Source: Methylobacter sp. (GTDB lineage Bacteria; Pseudomonadota; Gammaproteobacteria; Methylococcales; Methylomonadaceae). Taken from it: a stretch of DNA of 64,000 nt. Of this stretch, positions 9,408 through 17,760 are shown piece by piece. The notes beneath the pieces were generated by a model. That model was not told the DNA's origin, did no database searches, and worked only from the letters and a program-made list of their open reading frames with translations. Made by a program: the position numbers and the translations under genes. Each line of letters begins with the position of its first letter. The stretch's first letter is position 1. Location of the stretch: contig JAGXGY010000014.1 of NCBI GenBank assembly GCA_024636505.1, forward strand, positions 28,519 through 92,518. Direction: 5' to 3'.

Positions 9408-10037
9408 ATGGCCAAGCTTAAACTGAGCAAACACGCTTTACACGAACAGCAGGAAAACTTAAAACTGTACCAGCGGCTATTACCCTCGCTGGACATGAAA
9501 CGGCGGCAGTTGATGATGGAAGCAAAAAAGGCGCAAGGCGAATATGCGGCGGCGCAGGCGGCGGTGGAAGCCCTGGAAATCCGCATCGGCGAGGAATTAC
9601 CGATGCTGGCCGACGAGGAATTTCGCCTGGCCGGGTTGGTGCATTTGAAAAGTTACAGCGTCGTCGAACAGAACGTGGTCGGCGTAAAGCTGCCGTTTTT
9701 GGACAGCATCGAATGTGCCGTTGCCGATTATTCGCGGCTGGCGACGCCGCCTTGGGTCGATACGCTGGTGCAACGCCTAAAAGATGCCGCAGAGCAACGG
9801 ATGCGTGCCGAAATCGCCGGTGAGCGGGTGCGTATCCTGCAAATTGCGGTGCGGCGCATCACCCAGCGGGTCAATTTGTTCGAGAAAATCCTGATCCCGA
9901 CCGCCAAACAGAATATCCAGAAAATACGCATTTTCCTGGGCGATGCCGAGCGCGCCAGCGTCATCATTTCCAAGCTGGCTAAACACAAACAGCTACAACA
10001 ACGCGAAGCGGAACTGGCAGCGGAGGCGGCGTTATGA
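9408..10037 (+). CDS. V/A-type ATP synthase subunit D (central rotor shaft)
   Basis: 209 residues, almost entirely helical. The N-terminal helix (KLSKHALHEQQENLKLYQRLLPSLDMKR, in part) and the C-terminal coiled coil (RRITQRVNLFEKILIP) are the two long antiparallel helices of the D subunit, which turns inside the A3B3 head. The RVNLFEKILIP segment is the family's most recognisable stretch. It lies 6 bases after subunit B and overlaps subunit I by 4 bases, so translation is coupled. Confidence 0.9.
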   Translation: MAKLKLSKHALHEQQENLKLYQRLLPSLDMKRRQLMMEAKKAQGEYAAAQAAVEALEIRIGEELPMLADEEFRLAGLVHLKSYSVVEQNVVGVKLPFLDSIECAVADYSRLATPPWVDTLVQRLKDAAEQRMRAEIAGERVRILQIAVRRITQRVNLFEKILIPTAKQNIQKIRIFLGDAERASVIISKLAKHKQLQQREAELAAEAAL

Positions 10038-11818
10038 GCATTGTAGCCATGCATAAAGTGACCTTCATCGGTATCACTGCCGATCGCGAGCGTTTGCTGG
10101 CCGACCTGCAAACAACGGGTTGCGTGCAGATTATTTCGTTGACCGAGCGCAGCGCTGACTATGCCGAGGCCGCGCATACAGCAGGCGCGCGCGAGGCGTT
10201 GCTGTTTTTACAGACCTATCCGCAGCACCGGCGGCAGGTTGTCGACAAGCAGCGCTTCAATGCGGTCAAGGTTCAGCAGCAGATATTGGCGGTGAGAAAT
10301 CACCTGCGCGATTTGGAAGATGAGCGCGATTTTTTGATTAAACGCATTCAGGACATCCGTCCTTGGGGCGATTTTGTGTTGCCGCCGTTGTCGGACATGA
10401 ACGAGCAGCGGCTTTGGTTCTACACAGTCCTGCATAAGGATTTACCGAAAATCGAAGCGTCGGCGGCGGTTTGGCAAGTGGTGCGGCGCGACAACCGTTT
10501 TTGTTATGTGATCGTGGTGGACAGGGATGAACCGCTGGACATGCCGGTGCCGCGTATTCATCTGGGCAGCCGGTCTCGGCACGAGCTGGAAGCGAGGCTC
10601 GATGAAGTCGAATTTATCATCGAAGATGTGCAGGCGGAACGGGCTTATCTGACCCGCTGGCATGATTTGTTCAGCCACGACCTGAATCAGCTGGAAGACC
10701 GCGCGGTACGCGAGACGGCAGCGGCGCAGGTCTACACCAACGACGCGGCTTTCGCCTTGCAGGGTTGGGCACCGGCCGAAAGTCTGGCATCATTGGAAAG
10801 TTATGCTAAAGCACAGGCGTTTCATTTTTCTGCCGAAGCCTCAACACCCGAAGACAATCCGCCGACGCTGATGCGCAATCCGTCCTGGCTGGCTGCAGGC
10901 GAAGATTTGGTGACTTTTTACATGACCCCCGGTTATCGAACCTGGGACCCGTCATCGGTCACTTTCGTGTCTTTTGTGATCTTTTTTGCCATGATTTTGT
11001 CCGATGCCGGTTATGCGGCGGTGATGATTTTAGTCTTAATGGCGCTGTGGAAAAAAATGGGGCGCTCCTATTCGGGGTGCAGATTTCGCCCGTTATTATT
11101 GTCGGTGGTGATAGCGTCGCTGGGGTTTGGCGTTATGGTGGGCAGTTATTTCGGGGTGAGGCCGGACGACGCCTCCTGGGCGGGCAAACTGCATGTGCTT
11201 GAGATCAGCGATACCGACCGGATGATGCTGCTATCGGTAGTCATCGGCATTTTCCATATTGTGTTGGCTAATGCGATGAATGCCTACCGTTGTAAAGATT
11301 GGGCGGATAAACTGCCGTCCATCGGCTGGATCGGCGTGATTTGCGGCGGCTTTATATTGGCGATTAGCAGTTCCGTCAGCATCGCCGGTTTGCAAACACT
11401 GGGCATCGCCTTAATCGCTATCGGCAGCGTATTGGTCATCGCTTATACTGCGTCGCGCGAAAAACCGCTCGCCCGTTTTGCCCAAGGCATGTTGGGCCTG
11501 ACCAAGCTGTCCGGTGCCTTGGGCGATGTGTTGAGTTATCTGCGCTTGTTTGCGTTAGGGCTTGCATCCGGGTCGTTGGCGGTGGAATTCAACAACATGG
11601 CCAGCGGCGTTTATGAGAGCTATCCCGGCATCGGCCTGTTTTTCGCGTTGCTGATACTGATACTCGGACATGCGGTCAATCTATTGCTCGGCATAACCAG
11701 TGGCGTTATTCACGGGTTGCGCTTAAACGTGATCGAGTTTTTCAACTGGGGACTCACAGAAGAGGGAACCTTGTACAAACCATTTAAAAAAGCAGAGGAT
11801 AATGTATGGAACCGTTAA
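10034..11818 (+). CDS. V/A-type ATP synthase subunit I (membrane stator, a-subunit homologue)
   Basis: 594 residues. The N-terminal half (about 1-290) is soluble, with long helices, and contacts the peripheral stalk. The C-terminal half has about seven to eight membrane segments, including VTFVSFVIFFAMILSDAGYA and LSYLRLFALGLASGSLAVEFN, where the conserved Arg of LSYLRLFALG faces the ion-binding Glu of the c-ring. It forms the ion channel with subunit K. It overlaps D upstream (4 bases) and K downstream (13 bases). Confidence 0.92.
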   Translation: MSIVAMHKVTFIGITADRERLLADLQTTGCVQIISLTERSADYAEAAHTAGAREALLFLQTYPQHRRQVVDKQRFNAVKVQQQILAVRNHLRDLEDERDFLIKRIQDIRPWGDFVLPPLSDMNEQRLWFYTVLHKDLPKIEASAAVWQVVRRDNRFCYVIVVDRDEPLDMPVPRIHLGSRSRHELEARLDEVEFIIEDVQAERAYLTRWHDLFSHDLNQLEDRAVRETAAAQVYTNDAAFALQGWAPAESLASLESYAKAQAFHFSAEASTPEDNPPTLMRNPSWLAAGEDLVTFYMTPGYRTWDPSSVTFVSFVIFFAMILSDAGYAAVMILVLMALWKKMGRSYSGCRFRPLLLSVVIASLGFGVMVGSYFGVRPDDASWAGKLHVLEISDTDRMMLLSVVIGIFHIVLANAMNAYRCKDWADKLPSIGWIGVICGGFILAISSSVSIAGLQTLGIALIAIGSVLVIAYTASREKPLARFAQGMLGLTKLSGALGDVLSYLRLFALGLASGSLAVEFNNMASGVYESYPGIGLFFALLILILGHAVNLLLGITSGVIHGLRLNVIEFFNWGLTEEGTLYKPFKKAEDNVWNR

Positions 11819-12252
11819 TTTTGGCACTGGGTTGGGTGGGGCTGTATGCGCCGTTAGCGTTGGGCGCGGTAGGCAGCATGATCGGCTGTTCCCGTGCCGG
11901 CAGCGCGGCCTGCGGCGCTTTATTGGAAGTCGAAAGCGGCTACGGGCGTTATATCGGCGTGGCGGCGATGCCGTCTTCGCAGACTATTTACGGCATCGTT
12001 GTGACCATGGCCTTGCGCCGCGAACTGAATGTGGAAAATTCGCCCGGCATTTTCGGTCTGGGCCTTTTGGCCGGATTGGCGCTGTTGTTCAGCGCTTCCG
12101 CCCAAGGTTCCGCCTGTGCCGCATCGATTAACGTATCAAAAAACAAGCTGGAAATTTTCGGCATATCATTGGCACCGGCGGCGCTGGTTGAAGGCTTTGC
12201 CGTCTTCGCTTTCGTGTTCGCTCTGGTGCTGGCTGCAGGCATTCCGAAATAA
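11806..12252 (+). CDS. V/A-type ATP synthase subunit K (c-ring proteolipid)
   Basis: 148 residues forming four membrane helices, i.e. two fused c-hairpins. Only the second hairpin keeps the ion-binding carboxylate (E129 in AALVEGFAVF). Around it lie M55, S58 and Q59 (MPSSQTIYG) and Q100 (SASAQGSAC). These match, with constant offsets of 6 and 10, the sodium ligands of the Enterococcus hirae NtpK ring (L61, T64, Q65, Q110, E139; numbering from memory). The T to S change keeps the hydroxyl. This suggests sodium rather than proton as the coupling ion (inference). It overlaps the subunit I gene by 13 bases. Confidence 0.92.
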   Translation: MEPLILALGWVGLYAPLALGAVGSMIGCSRAGSAACGALLEVESGYGRYIGVAAMPSSQTIYGIVVTMALRRELNVENSPGIFGLGLLAGLALLFSASAQGSACAASINVSKNKLEIFGISLAPAALVEGFAVFAFVFALVLAAGIPK

Positions 12253-12270
12253 TCTCACGGGACTGACAAC

Positions 12271-12936
12271 ATGACAGAACAAGAACAAGCTAAAACCGGT
12301 GCCGGGGTTCAGGAACTGGTCGACCGTATCCGCGATCAGGGCATATTGGCAGCCAACGAGCAGGCCGAGCAGATTATCAAAGACGCCGAGGCGAAGTCGG
12401 CAAGACTGCTGCTGGATGCCAGGCGCGAAGCCGCGCAGCTGCGGGAAAGCGCCCGCATTGAGATTGAATCCAATCATGCCGCCGCCCTGGACGCGCTGAA
12501 ACTGTCGGCGCGCGACACCATGCTGCAACTGGAGGCCAAAGTGTCGTTGGCCTTCGAGGTTTTCGTGCAACGGCTGGTGACATCGGCCACCACCGATGAG
12601 CAATTTATTAAATCCATTGTGCTGGTGCTGGCCGGCCATGTCGAAAAAGAGCTGATCGGCGACAAGGAAGTGCAAATCCTGGTGTCCGAGTCGATATTAA
12701 TGGGACAGCCCAATCAGAAACTGAGCGAACTGACTAATCAGACCATCATCGGCCTGTGCAGCGAAATGCTGCGCGAAGGCGTTGAGCTGATTCCGTCCAG
12801 CGACATCGAAGGCGGCGCCAGCGTGCGTCTGGTTAAAGAAAAACTGGAGATAGACTTGTCCGACAAGGCCATTTCCAAGCTGCTTTACCAGCGCATTTTG
12901 CCCCGTTTCAAGGCGATATTCGAAGGCAGAGATTAA
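12271..12936 (+). CDS. V/A-type ATP synthase subunit E (peripheral stalk)
   Basis: 221 residues. The N-terminal half is a charged helix (QAEQIIKDAEAKSARLLLDA, in parts) typical of the E/G stalk coiled coil, and the C-terminal globular part is recognisable from GGASVRLVKEKLEIDLSDKAISKLL. It links the A3B3 head to subunit I. In most bacterial operons of this type E opens the operon; here it stands fifth, after K, with a ribosome site (cggga) 10 bases before the ATG. Confidence 0.85.
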   Translation: MTEQEQAKTGAGVQELVDRIRDQGILAANEQAEQIIKDAEAKSARLLLDARREAAQLRESARIEIESNHAAALDALKLSARDTMLQLEAKVSLAFEVFVQRLVTSATTDEQFIKSIVLVLAGHVEKELIGDKEVQILVSESILMGQPNQKLSELTNQTIIGLCSEMLREGVELIPSSDIEGGASVRLVKEKLEIDLSDKAISKLLYQRILPRFKAIFEGRD

Positions 12937-12941
12937 GCGTC

Positions 12942-13607
12942 ATGGCCGAGCCTTACATGACGCTGGTTTCCAGTCTGCCCTATCTGCCGCCGTTTGAGCA
13001 GGCCGAGCGCTCGCCGATTACGCGTTTACGTCTGGAACAGCGTTTGCATAGCCTGGACGCCGACGATGCTAGGCAACTGGCCGAAGCGGAAGCCCTGGTC
13101 AGTTGGCGGATGTCTCTGGCCAAGCCGAAAACCGATGCCGATATGGTGTTGCGCAGTCGTGCCGCAATGCAGAGTATCAGCCAACCGGCGTTGCGCGAAT
13201 TCATCGAATTCAGGATAGACCAGCAAGTGATACTGGCCGGTTTACGCCAGCGCAATGCCGGTATCGATGCGGCGGCTTTGGAGCCCATTTCAGGCGCCAG
13301 CCGCTGGGTACGGCATATTGCGGCGCATTGGGGCGACCCGAATTTCAAGCTGGCGGCGGTTTACCCGTGGATAAGCGACGCGCGAAGTTATCTTGACGGC
13401 AACAATGCCGACGCCCTTGACAGCCTATTGATGCACATCATCTGGCAACGGCTAGGCCATATCGCAGAAAGCAACACGTTCGGCTTCGAGGCGGTATTCG
13501 CCTTTGTTTTTAAATGGGACATTCTTCAAGCCTGGCTGGCGCGCGATGCCGCACAGGCGAAGAGCCGATTTCAAGATTTGATTAAAGAGATAAAAGATGA
13601 CAGCTGA
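12942..13607 (+). CDS. DUF2764 family V-ATPase-associated protein (probable C-subunit equivalent)
   Basis: 221 residues, starting MAEPYMTLVSSLPYLPPFEQAERSPITRLRLE (in parts), which fits DUF2764. That family is found only in bacterial V/A-ATPase operons such as those of Chlamydia and spirochaetes, between E and A. It has been taken to stand in for the C (d-like) subunit that couples rotor and c-ring. No subunit C gene is present in this operon, which supports that. The last 11 bases overlap the start of subunit A. Confidence 0.75.
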   Translation: MAEPYMTLVSSLPYLPPFEQAERSPITRLRLEQRLHSLDADDARQLAEAEALVSWRMSLAKPKTDADMVLRSRAAMQSISQPALREFIEFRIDQQVILAGLRQRNAGIDAAALEPISGASRWVRHIAAHWGDPNFKLAAVYPWISDARSYLDGNNADALDSLLMHIIWQRLGHIAESNTFGFEAVFAFVFKWDILQAWLARDAAQAKSRFQDLIKEIKDDS

Positions 13608-15411
13608 ACAACCGCTATTTAGAACCGCCAAGATCATAGGAGTCAAGGAAAGCCTGGTGCTTATCGAGGTTGACGAGGATGCGTCGATCATGAAAAACGA
13701 GCTGGGTTATATTTGCGTCGGCGACGAACGGCTTAAAGCCGAAGTGCTAAGGGTACGGCGGCGCACCGCCGACATGCAGGTATTCGAGGATACGCGCGGC
13801 GTGCGTGTCGGCGATAGGGTTGAGCTAACTGGAGAAATGCTGTCGGCGGTATTAGGTCCCGGCTTGCTGGGGCAGGTGTTTGACGGCCTGCTCAATCCCT
13901 TACAGGCGTTGGCCGATCAATACGGTTTTTTTCTGCCCCGGGGCGTGACTATCGCGCCGCTGGATAGGGATAAGACTTGGGCATTTGCGCCGTGCGTCGC
14001 AGTCGGCGACCGCGTAACGCCCGGCGGCGTTATCGGCACTGTGCCCGAGGGCGAATTCAGCCACAAAATCATGGTGCCGTTTAATCTGCCGACATCGGTC
14101 GAAATCACCTGGATTCGCGGCGGCGATGTCGGCGTTGAAGACGTTGTCGCCCGTTATAAAATCGGCAACGACAAAGAGCAGGAATTGACCTTGTCGCAAC
14201 GTTGGCCGGTGCGCAAGCCGATACCGGAAGGGCTGATCCGCCGCAGTTTTGCCGAGCGCCTGTATCCTTCCGAGCCGATCACCACCGCGACGCGCATTAT
14301 CGACACCTTCTTTCCGATTGCCCAAGGCGGCACCGGTTGCGTTCCCGGCCCATTCGGCGCCGGAAAAACCGTGTTGCAAAGCCTTATCGCCCGTTATTCG
14401 ACGGTTGACATCGTGGTGATCGTGGCTTGCGGCGAACGGGCAGGCGAAGTGGTTGAAACCATCACCGAATACCCGGAAACCAAAGACCCGCGCACCGGCG
14501 GCACCTTGATGGACAGAACCGTCATTATCTGCAACACCTCGTCGATGCCGGTGGCGGCGCGCGAAGCCTCCATTTATACCGGCATTACGCTGGGCGAGTA
14601 TTTTCGCCAGATGGGTTATAACGTGCTGTTGATTGCCGATTCCACCTCGCGTTGGGCGCAGGCGATGCGCGAGACTTCGGGGCGTATGGAGGAAATTCCC
14701 GGCGAAGAGGGCTTTCCTGCTTACTTAGATTCATCGATCAAAAATGTCTACGAACGCGCTGGCGTGTTGCGCTGCCCGGACGGTTCAATCGGCAGTTTGA
14801 CCATGATCGGCACCGTTTCCCCCGCAGGCGGCAATTTTGAGGAACCGGTCACGCAATCGACCTTGGGCACGGTGAAAACCTTTCTCGGCTTGTCCGCTGA
14901 GCGCGCTTACCGGCGCTTTTATCCCGCCATCGATCCGCTGATTTCTTGGTCGCGTTATCTTGACCAACTGGGCGGCTGGTTCAGCAAAAACATTGATGCA
15001 AACTGGGTCGACAACGTCAAAGCCATGCAGGCCTTGCTTGAACAGGGCGACACTATTTATCAGATGATGCAGGTCACCGGCGAAGAAGGCATTACCGAGG
15101 ATGATTTCGTCACCTGGCAAAAATCCTTACTATTGGATATGGTTTATCTGCAGCAGGATGCTTTCGACGATGTTGACGCCTGCATGTCCAGAGAGCGGCA
15201 GCTGGAGAGTTTTCAGCTGCTGAAAGGGTTGATTGATGCCCGTTATGATTTCAAGGATAAAGAGGCGGCCCGCGACTTTTTTACCGAGCTGACCAGCTTG
15301 TACAAAAATTGGAATTACAGCGTACCCGATTCGGTTGACTTTGACCGTTATCGCCACGACATTGTGACGCTTGCGGCTTTGCATGGCTACCTCGCAATGT
15401 TAGACGATTAG
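13597..15411 (+). CDS. V/A-type ATP synthase catalytic subunit A
   Basis: 604 residues, standard length. It shows the beta-barrel N-terminus, the A-specific non-homologous region (about 110-200), Walker A GPFGAGKT (251-258), the Walker B region YNVLLIADSTSRWAQA, and the C-terminal helical domain. Three copies hydrolyse or make ATP in the A3B3 head. It is the last gene of the operon, in contrast to the usual E-DUF2764-A-B-D-I-K order. The ATG lies inside the end of the DUF2764 gene with a ribosome site (aaagagat) in front, and a terminator-like hairpin follows the stop. Confidence 0.95.
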   Translation: MTAEQPLFRTAKIIGVKESLVLIEVDEDASIMKNELGYICVGDERLKAEVLRVRRRTADMQVFEDTRGVRVGDRVELTGEMLSAVLGPGLLGQVFDGLLNPLQALADQYGFFLPRGVTIAPLDRDKTWAFAPCVAVGDRVTPGGVIGTVPEGEFSHKIMVPFNLPTSVEITWIRGGDVGVEDVVARYKIGNDKEQELTLSQRWPVRKPIPEGLIRRSFAERLYPSEPITTATRIIDTFFPIAQGGTGCVPGPFGAGKTVLQSLIARYSTVDIVVIVACGERAGEVVETITEYPETKDPRTGGTLMDRTVIICNTSSMPVAAREASIYTGITLGEYFRQMGYNVLLIADSTSRWAQAMRETSGRMEEIPGEEGFPAYLDSSIKNVYERAGVLRCPDGSIGSLTMIGTVSPAGGNFEEPVTQSTLGTVKTFLGLSAERAYRRFYPAIDPLISWSRYLDQLGGWFSKNIDANWVDNVKAMQALLEQGDTIYQMMQVTGEEGITEDDFVTWQKSLLLDMVYLQQDAFDDVDACMSRERQLESFQLLKGLIDARYDFKDKEAARDFFTELTSLYKNWNYSVPDSVDFDRYRHDIVTLAALHGYLAMLDD

Positions 15412-15456
15412 CCTTGTATGCGTTTATTTAGCCGGACTTCAGCCGGTTATACGAAT

Positions 15457-15489
15457 CCACCAACTTTAGTCGGTGGTTGTTCGGTTTTT
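15457..15489 (+). terminator. Rho-independent terminator of the V-ATPase operon
   Basis: A 9-bp stem with one mismatch (ccaccaact / agtcggtgg) and a 2-base loop is followed within 9 bases by a run of five T. A second short ccgg hairpin lies just before it at about 15432-15446. Confidence 0.65.
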
Positions 15490-15524
15490 GATGGATAATT
15501 GAGAGTTAACAAATTAGCAGCACG

Positions 15525-15941
15525 TTATTTTTTATGTTGCTCAATCAGGCTGTACAAAGCCATGCCGGTCAGCATCGCTGCAACAAATATCCAGGCTTTT
15601 GGCTGGCCGGACGCTGCACTGACAACAGCAGGTCCCGGACAAAATCCGGCAATTCCCCAGCCTACGCCGAAAGCCAAGCTGCCTAATAGCAAACGTTTAT
15701 CCAGTTCGGTTGCAGAGGGCAGCTGCATAGGGGCTCCCAATAAGCTACGCTGCCGTTTTTTAGCGATAGTGAAACCCCCGGATCCAACCAGAATAGCGCC
15801 TCCCAGCACGAATGTCAGCGATGGGTCCCAAGTTCCGGTCACGTCCAGAAAACCAATGACTTTCGATGGGTCAGTCATGTCGGAGAGGATGAGGCCCAGG
15901 CCAAACAACAGTCCGACGAGAAAAGCAGTAACATTCAGCAT
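15525..15941 (-). CDS. YeeE/YedE family half-transporter (DUF6691 type)
   Basis: 138 residues with about four membrane helices. It opens with LNVTAFLVGLLFGLGLILSDMTDPSKVIGFLDV, split over two helices, and carries GFCPGPAVVS, the second-half counterpart of the YeeE cysteine motif. YeeE/YedE proteins are tied to thiosulfate or other sulfur-compound uptake. Here the usual single protein is divided into two genes (this and the one 2 bases upstream), as in the PmpA/PmpB arrangement. Together they should make one transport unit in the inner membrane. Confidence 0.82.
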   Translation of the reverse strand: MLNVTAFLVGLLFGLGLILSDMTDPSKVIGFLDVTGTWDPSLTFVLGGAILVGSGGFTIAKKRQRSLLGAPMQLPSATELDKRLLLGSLAFGVGWGIAGFCPGPAVVSAASGQPKAWIFVAAMLTGMALYSLIEQHKK

Positions 15942-15943
15942 AA

Positions 15944-16372
15944 TCAGAGCCCCAGCTTGTGGCGAGTCAGGTAGACGGTGATAAAACCCGCAGTGACGAA
16001 GGTCAGCGTTGCGACAATGGAGCGAATTGATCCGCGGGAAATGCCGCAGACGCCATGACCACTGGTACAGCCTGATGCGTAGCGGGTACCCAGGCCTACT
16101 AACAGACCGGCAATGATCAATTGCAGGGTTCCAGCTTCGATAGTCACCGCAGGCAGACTGAAGGCAAGCCGATAAACAAAAGGTGAAGCTGCCAAGCCGA
16201 GTACAAACAGTAGCCGCCAGATTTTGTCTCCTTTGCCGGTCGGAAGCAGACCGGCTAAAATACCGCTGATTCCGGCAATCCGACCATTTAATAACATTAG
16301 CATTACAGCGGCTATGCCGATCAATAAGCCGCCGGAAAGGTTGGAAATATAGGTAAAGTCGGATAGATTCAT
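15944..16372 (-). CDS. YeeE/YedE family half-transporter (sulfur transport domain)
   Basis: 142 residues when started at ATG 16372, which leaves room after hemJ; an in-frame upstream start at 16438 would overlap hemJ by 17 bases and has no better support. Four membrane helices are visible, and the cysteine motif SGCTSGHGVCGISR is the signature of the YeeE/YedE family, whose cysteines are thought to relay thiosulfate or sulfur through the channel. It is encoded 2 bases before its partner half. Confidence 0.82.
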   Translation of the reverse strand: MNLSDFTYISNLSGGLLIGIAAVMLMLLNGRIAGISGILAGLLPTGKGDKIWRLLFVLGLAASPFVYRLAFSLPAVTIEAGTLQLIIAGLLVGLGTRYASGCTSGHGVCGISRGSIRSIVATLTFVTAGFITVYLTRHKLGL

Positions 16373-16421
16373 ATTGTTTTCTTTAAAGATGCGGGCGCTA
16401 TAGTTTATAGGTGTTTTTTGA

Positions 16422-16847
16422 TCAAAAAGGCTTAACAACTGCCAGTATTATAATACCGACCAGGAATAAAACCGGCAACTCATTCATCCAGCGGTAAAAA
16501 ACATGGCTGCGCCGGTTGCGGTCATGTTTGAAATCCAGCAGCCACAGATAGCAGAAATAGTGATAAACCAGCGTTAATATCAGCAGCAGCAGTTTTGCAT
16601 GCAGCCAGCCGACATGGGCATAAACGGCCCAATCGTAAGCCATCAGCATCCAGAAGCCGAATATCAACGTTGCGACCATGCCCGGCGTCATAATGCCGAA
16701 GAACAGTTTGCGCTCCATCACTTTAAAGCGCTCATTGCTGATGTCGTCATCGCTCATTGCGTGATAAACATAAAGGCGCGGCAGGTAAAACAGGCCTGCA
16801 AACCAGGTAACCATAAATATAAGGTGCAACGCTTTTAACCAGAGCAT
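16422..16847 (-). CDS. hemJ: Protoporphyrinogen IX oxidase HemJ
   Basis: 141 residues with four membrane helices. The conserved His of the first helix is present (LKALHLIFMVTWFAGLFYLPRL, in parts), along with YHAMSDD and the C-terminal RWMNELPVLFLVGIIILAVVKPF (in parts), all typical of HemJ. The enzyme oxidises protoporphyrinogen IX to protoporphyrin IX in the penultimate step of haem synthesis, in the inner membrane. It replaces HemG or HemY in many Gram-negatives. It follows the thioredoxin lipoprotein gene by 3 bases. Confidence 0.9.
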   Translation of the reverse strand: MLWLKALHLIFMVTWFAGLFYLPRLYVYHAMSDDDISNERFKVMERKLFFGIMTPGMVATLIFGFWMLMAYDWAVYAHVGWLHAKLLLLILTLVYHYFCYLWLLDFKHDRNRRSHVFYRWMNELPVLFLVGIIILAVVKPF

Positions 16848-16850
16848 GGT

Positions 16851-17351
16851 TCAGCCTTTTAGTAGTGATTCGATACTTTCTTTCATTTTTGCCGGATTAA
16901 AAAGACCGGTTTGTTTTTTAACAATCGAACCGTCCGGGCCGATCAAAAAAGTGCTGGGGGTAAACATAATGCCGCCAAAAGCCTGGGCGTGTTCGGATGT
17001 TAAATCCAGGGCCACAGGGTAGGGCAGTTGCTTGGCCTGAGTCATATCGACGACATGATTCGGCGGGTCATAGTACATTGCAACGGCGATCATCTCCAGA
17101 CCCGAGGCATGATACCGGCTATACAGATCGATTAAGTCGGGAATTTCTTCGATGCAGGAGGGACAGTCAGTCGCCCAGAATGTGACGATAACCGGCTTGC
17201 CGCGTAAATCTTTCAGGGCGATTTTTTTACCGGTCAGCTCGGTAAATGTAACGTCAGGCGCTGATGTGATGGCCTTGCTGCAGCCCGCACTAAATGCCGT
17301 TGAAATCAGTGCCAGTAGTAGCAGGAGTGGAAGTCTGTGTCTGGTAATCAT
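16851..17351 (-). CDS. TlpA-like thioredoxin-fold lipoprotein
   Basis: 166 residues from ATG 17351. The N-terminus MITRHRLPLLLLLALISTAF is followed by a lipobox (FSAGC), so the protein is probably lipid-anchored and faces the periplasm. The thioredoxin fold carries the redox pair in FWATDCPSCIEEIPDL (CxxC) and a later cis-Pro (FTPSTFLIGPDG). Such ResA/TlpA-type proteins reduce periplasmic disulfides, for instance in cytochrome c maturation. An upstream in-frame start at 17465 would add 38 residues that are not signal-like, so it was rejected. It is co-directional with hemJ, 3 bases away. Confidence 0.85.
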   Translation of the reverse strand: MITRHRLPLLLLLALISTAFSAGCSKAITSAPDVTFTELTGKKIALKDLRGKPVIVTFWATDCPSCIEEIPDLIDLYSRYHASGLEMIAVAMYYDPPNHVVDMTQAKQLPYPVALDLTSEHAQAFGGIMFTPSTFLIGPDGSIVKKQTGLFNPAKMKESIESLLKG

Positions 17352-17465
17352 CAAATTATAAGTACCGTAGTGATAATAAAGCGAGAAATAGAAAGCTGTG
17401 GTGATTGTACAGGCTGTTAAATCGTTCAGGAAATTCATCCGCCCTAATCCGCAGTCAGGAATCAT

Positions 17466-17749
17466 GTTGACGAAGCCAGTAGCAGATCAAATCAAATCGG
17501 AAAGATAGTCGCCCAGATAAACGGCGATGAAAAGCTGCGCCCGATAAGCGGGGTAGAGCAACGCAAAGTGCCGTTGCCGAGGGCTGACAATGCGAGCGAC
17601 CCGCCGGATCGCTGCTACTCTTTAACTTGTGTAGATAGCGATGCCTTTAGACCGAAAAGAGCCCCCTGCAACAAGCGAAGTCGGCACGGATTGGGGAGGG
17701 AACGCAGACTCTTTCCCAATCGTTGACTTCATCCCAACGGGATGTTTCT
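17466..17749. other. Non-coding region with two repeat families
   Basis: No gene is seen. The region holds copy 2 of the 78-base repeat (17683-17760, reaching into the neighbouring gene) and, at 17549-17583, a relative of the hairpin repeat found in smc and at 57.1 kb. Confidence 0.6.
17549..17583 (+). repeat. Hairpin repeat (gggtagagcaac family), diverged copy
   Basis: It contains gggtagagcaacg, a short spacer and cgttgccgag. The same frame occurs, as gaggtagagcaacg... and gaggtagagcaatg..., at 36631-36677 (minus orientation) and 57087-57133. The gcaacg/cgttgc arms can pair. In the 57.1 kb copy the corresponding arms read gcaat/attgc, so pairing is kept although the bases differ. Confidence 0.5.
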
Positions 17750-17760
17750 TTAGTGCTCTT
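17683..17760 (-). repeat. Dispersed 78-base repeat, copy 2
   Basis: Partner of 7694-7771, with the same hairpin catcccGTTgggatg at 17730-17744. The outermost 11 bases fall inside the PepSY gene and supply its final residues and stop codon. No left-end motif is seen nearby, so this may be only the right end of a lost element. Confidence 0.8.

Noticed and set aside
12166..12675. 169-codon minus-strand open frame across the K and E subunit genes
   Set aside because: It is antisense to two recognised genes and has low-complexity composition.
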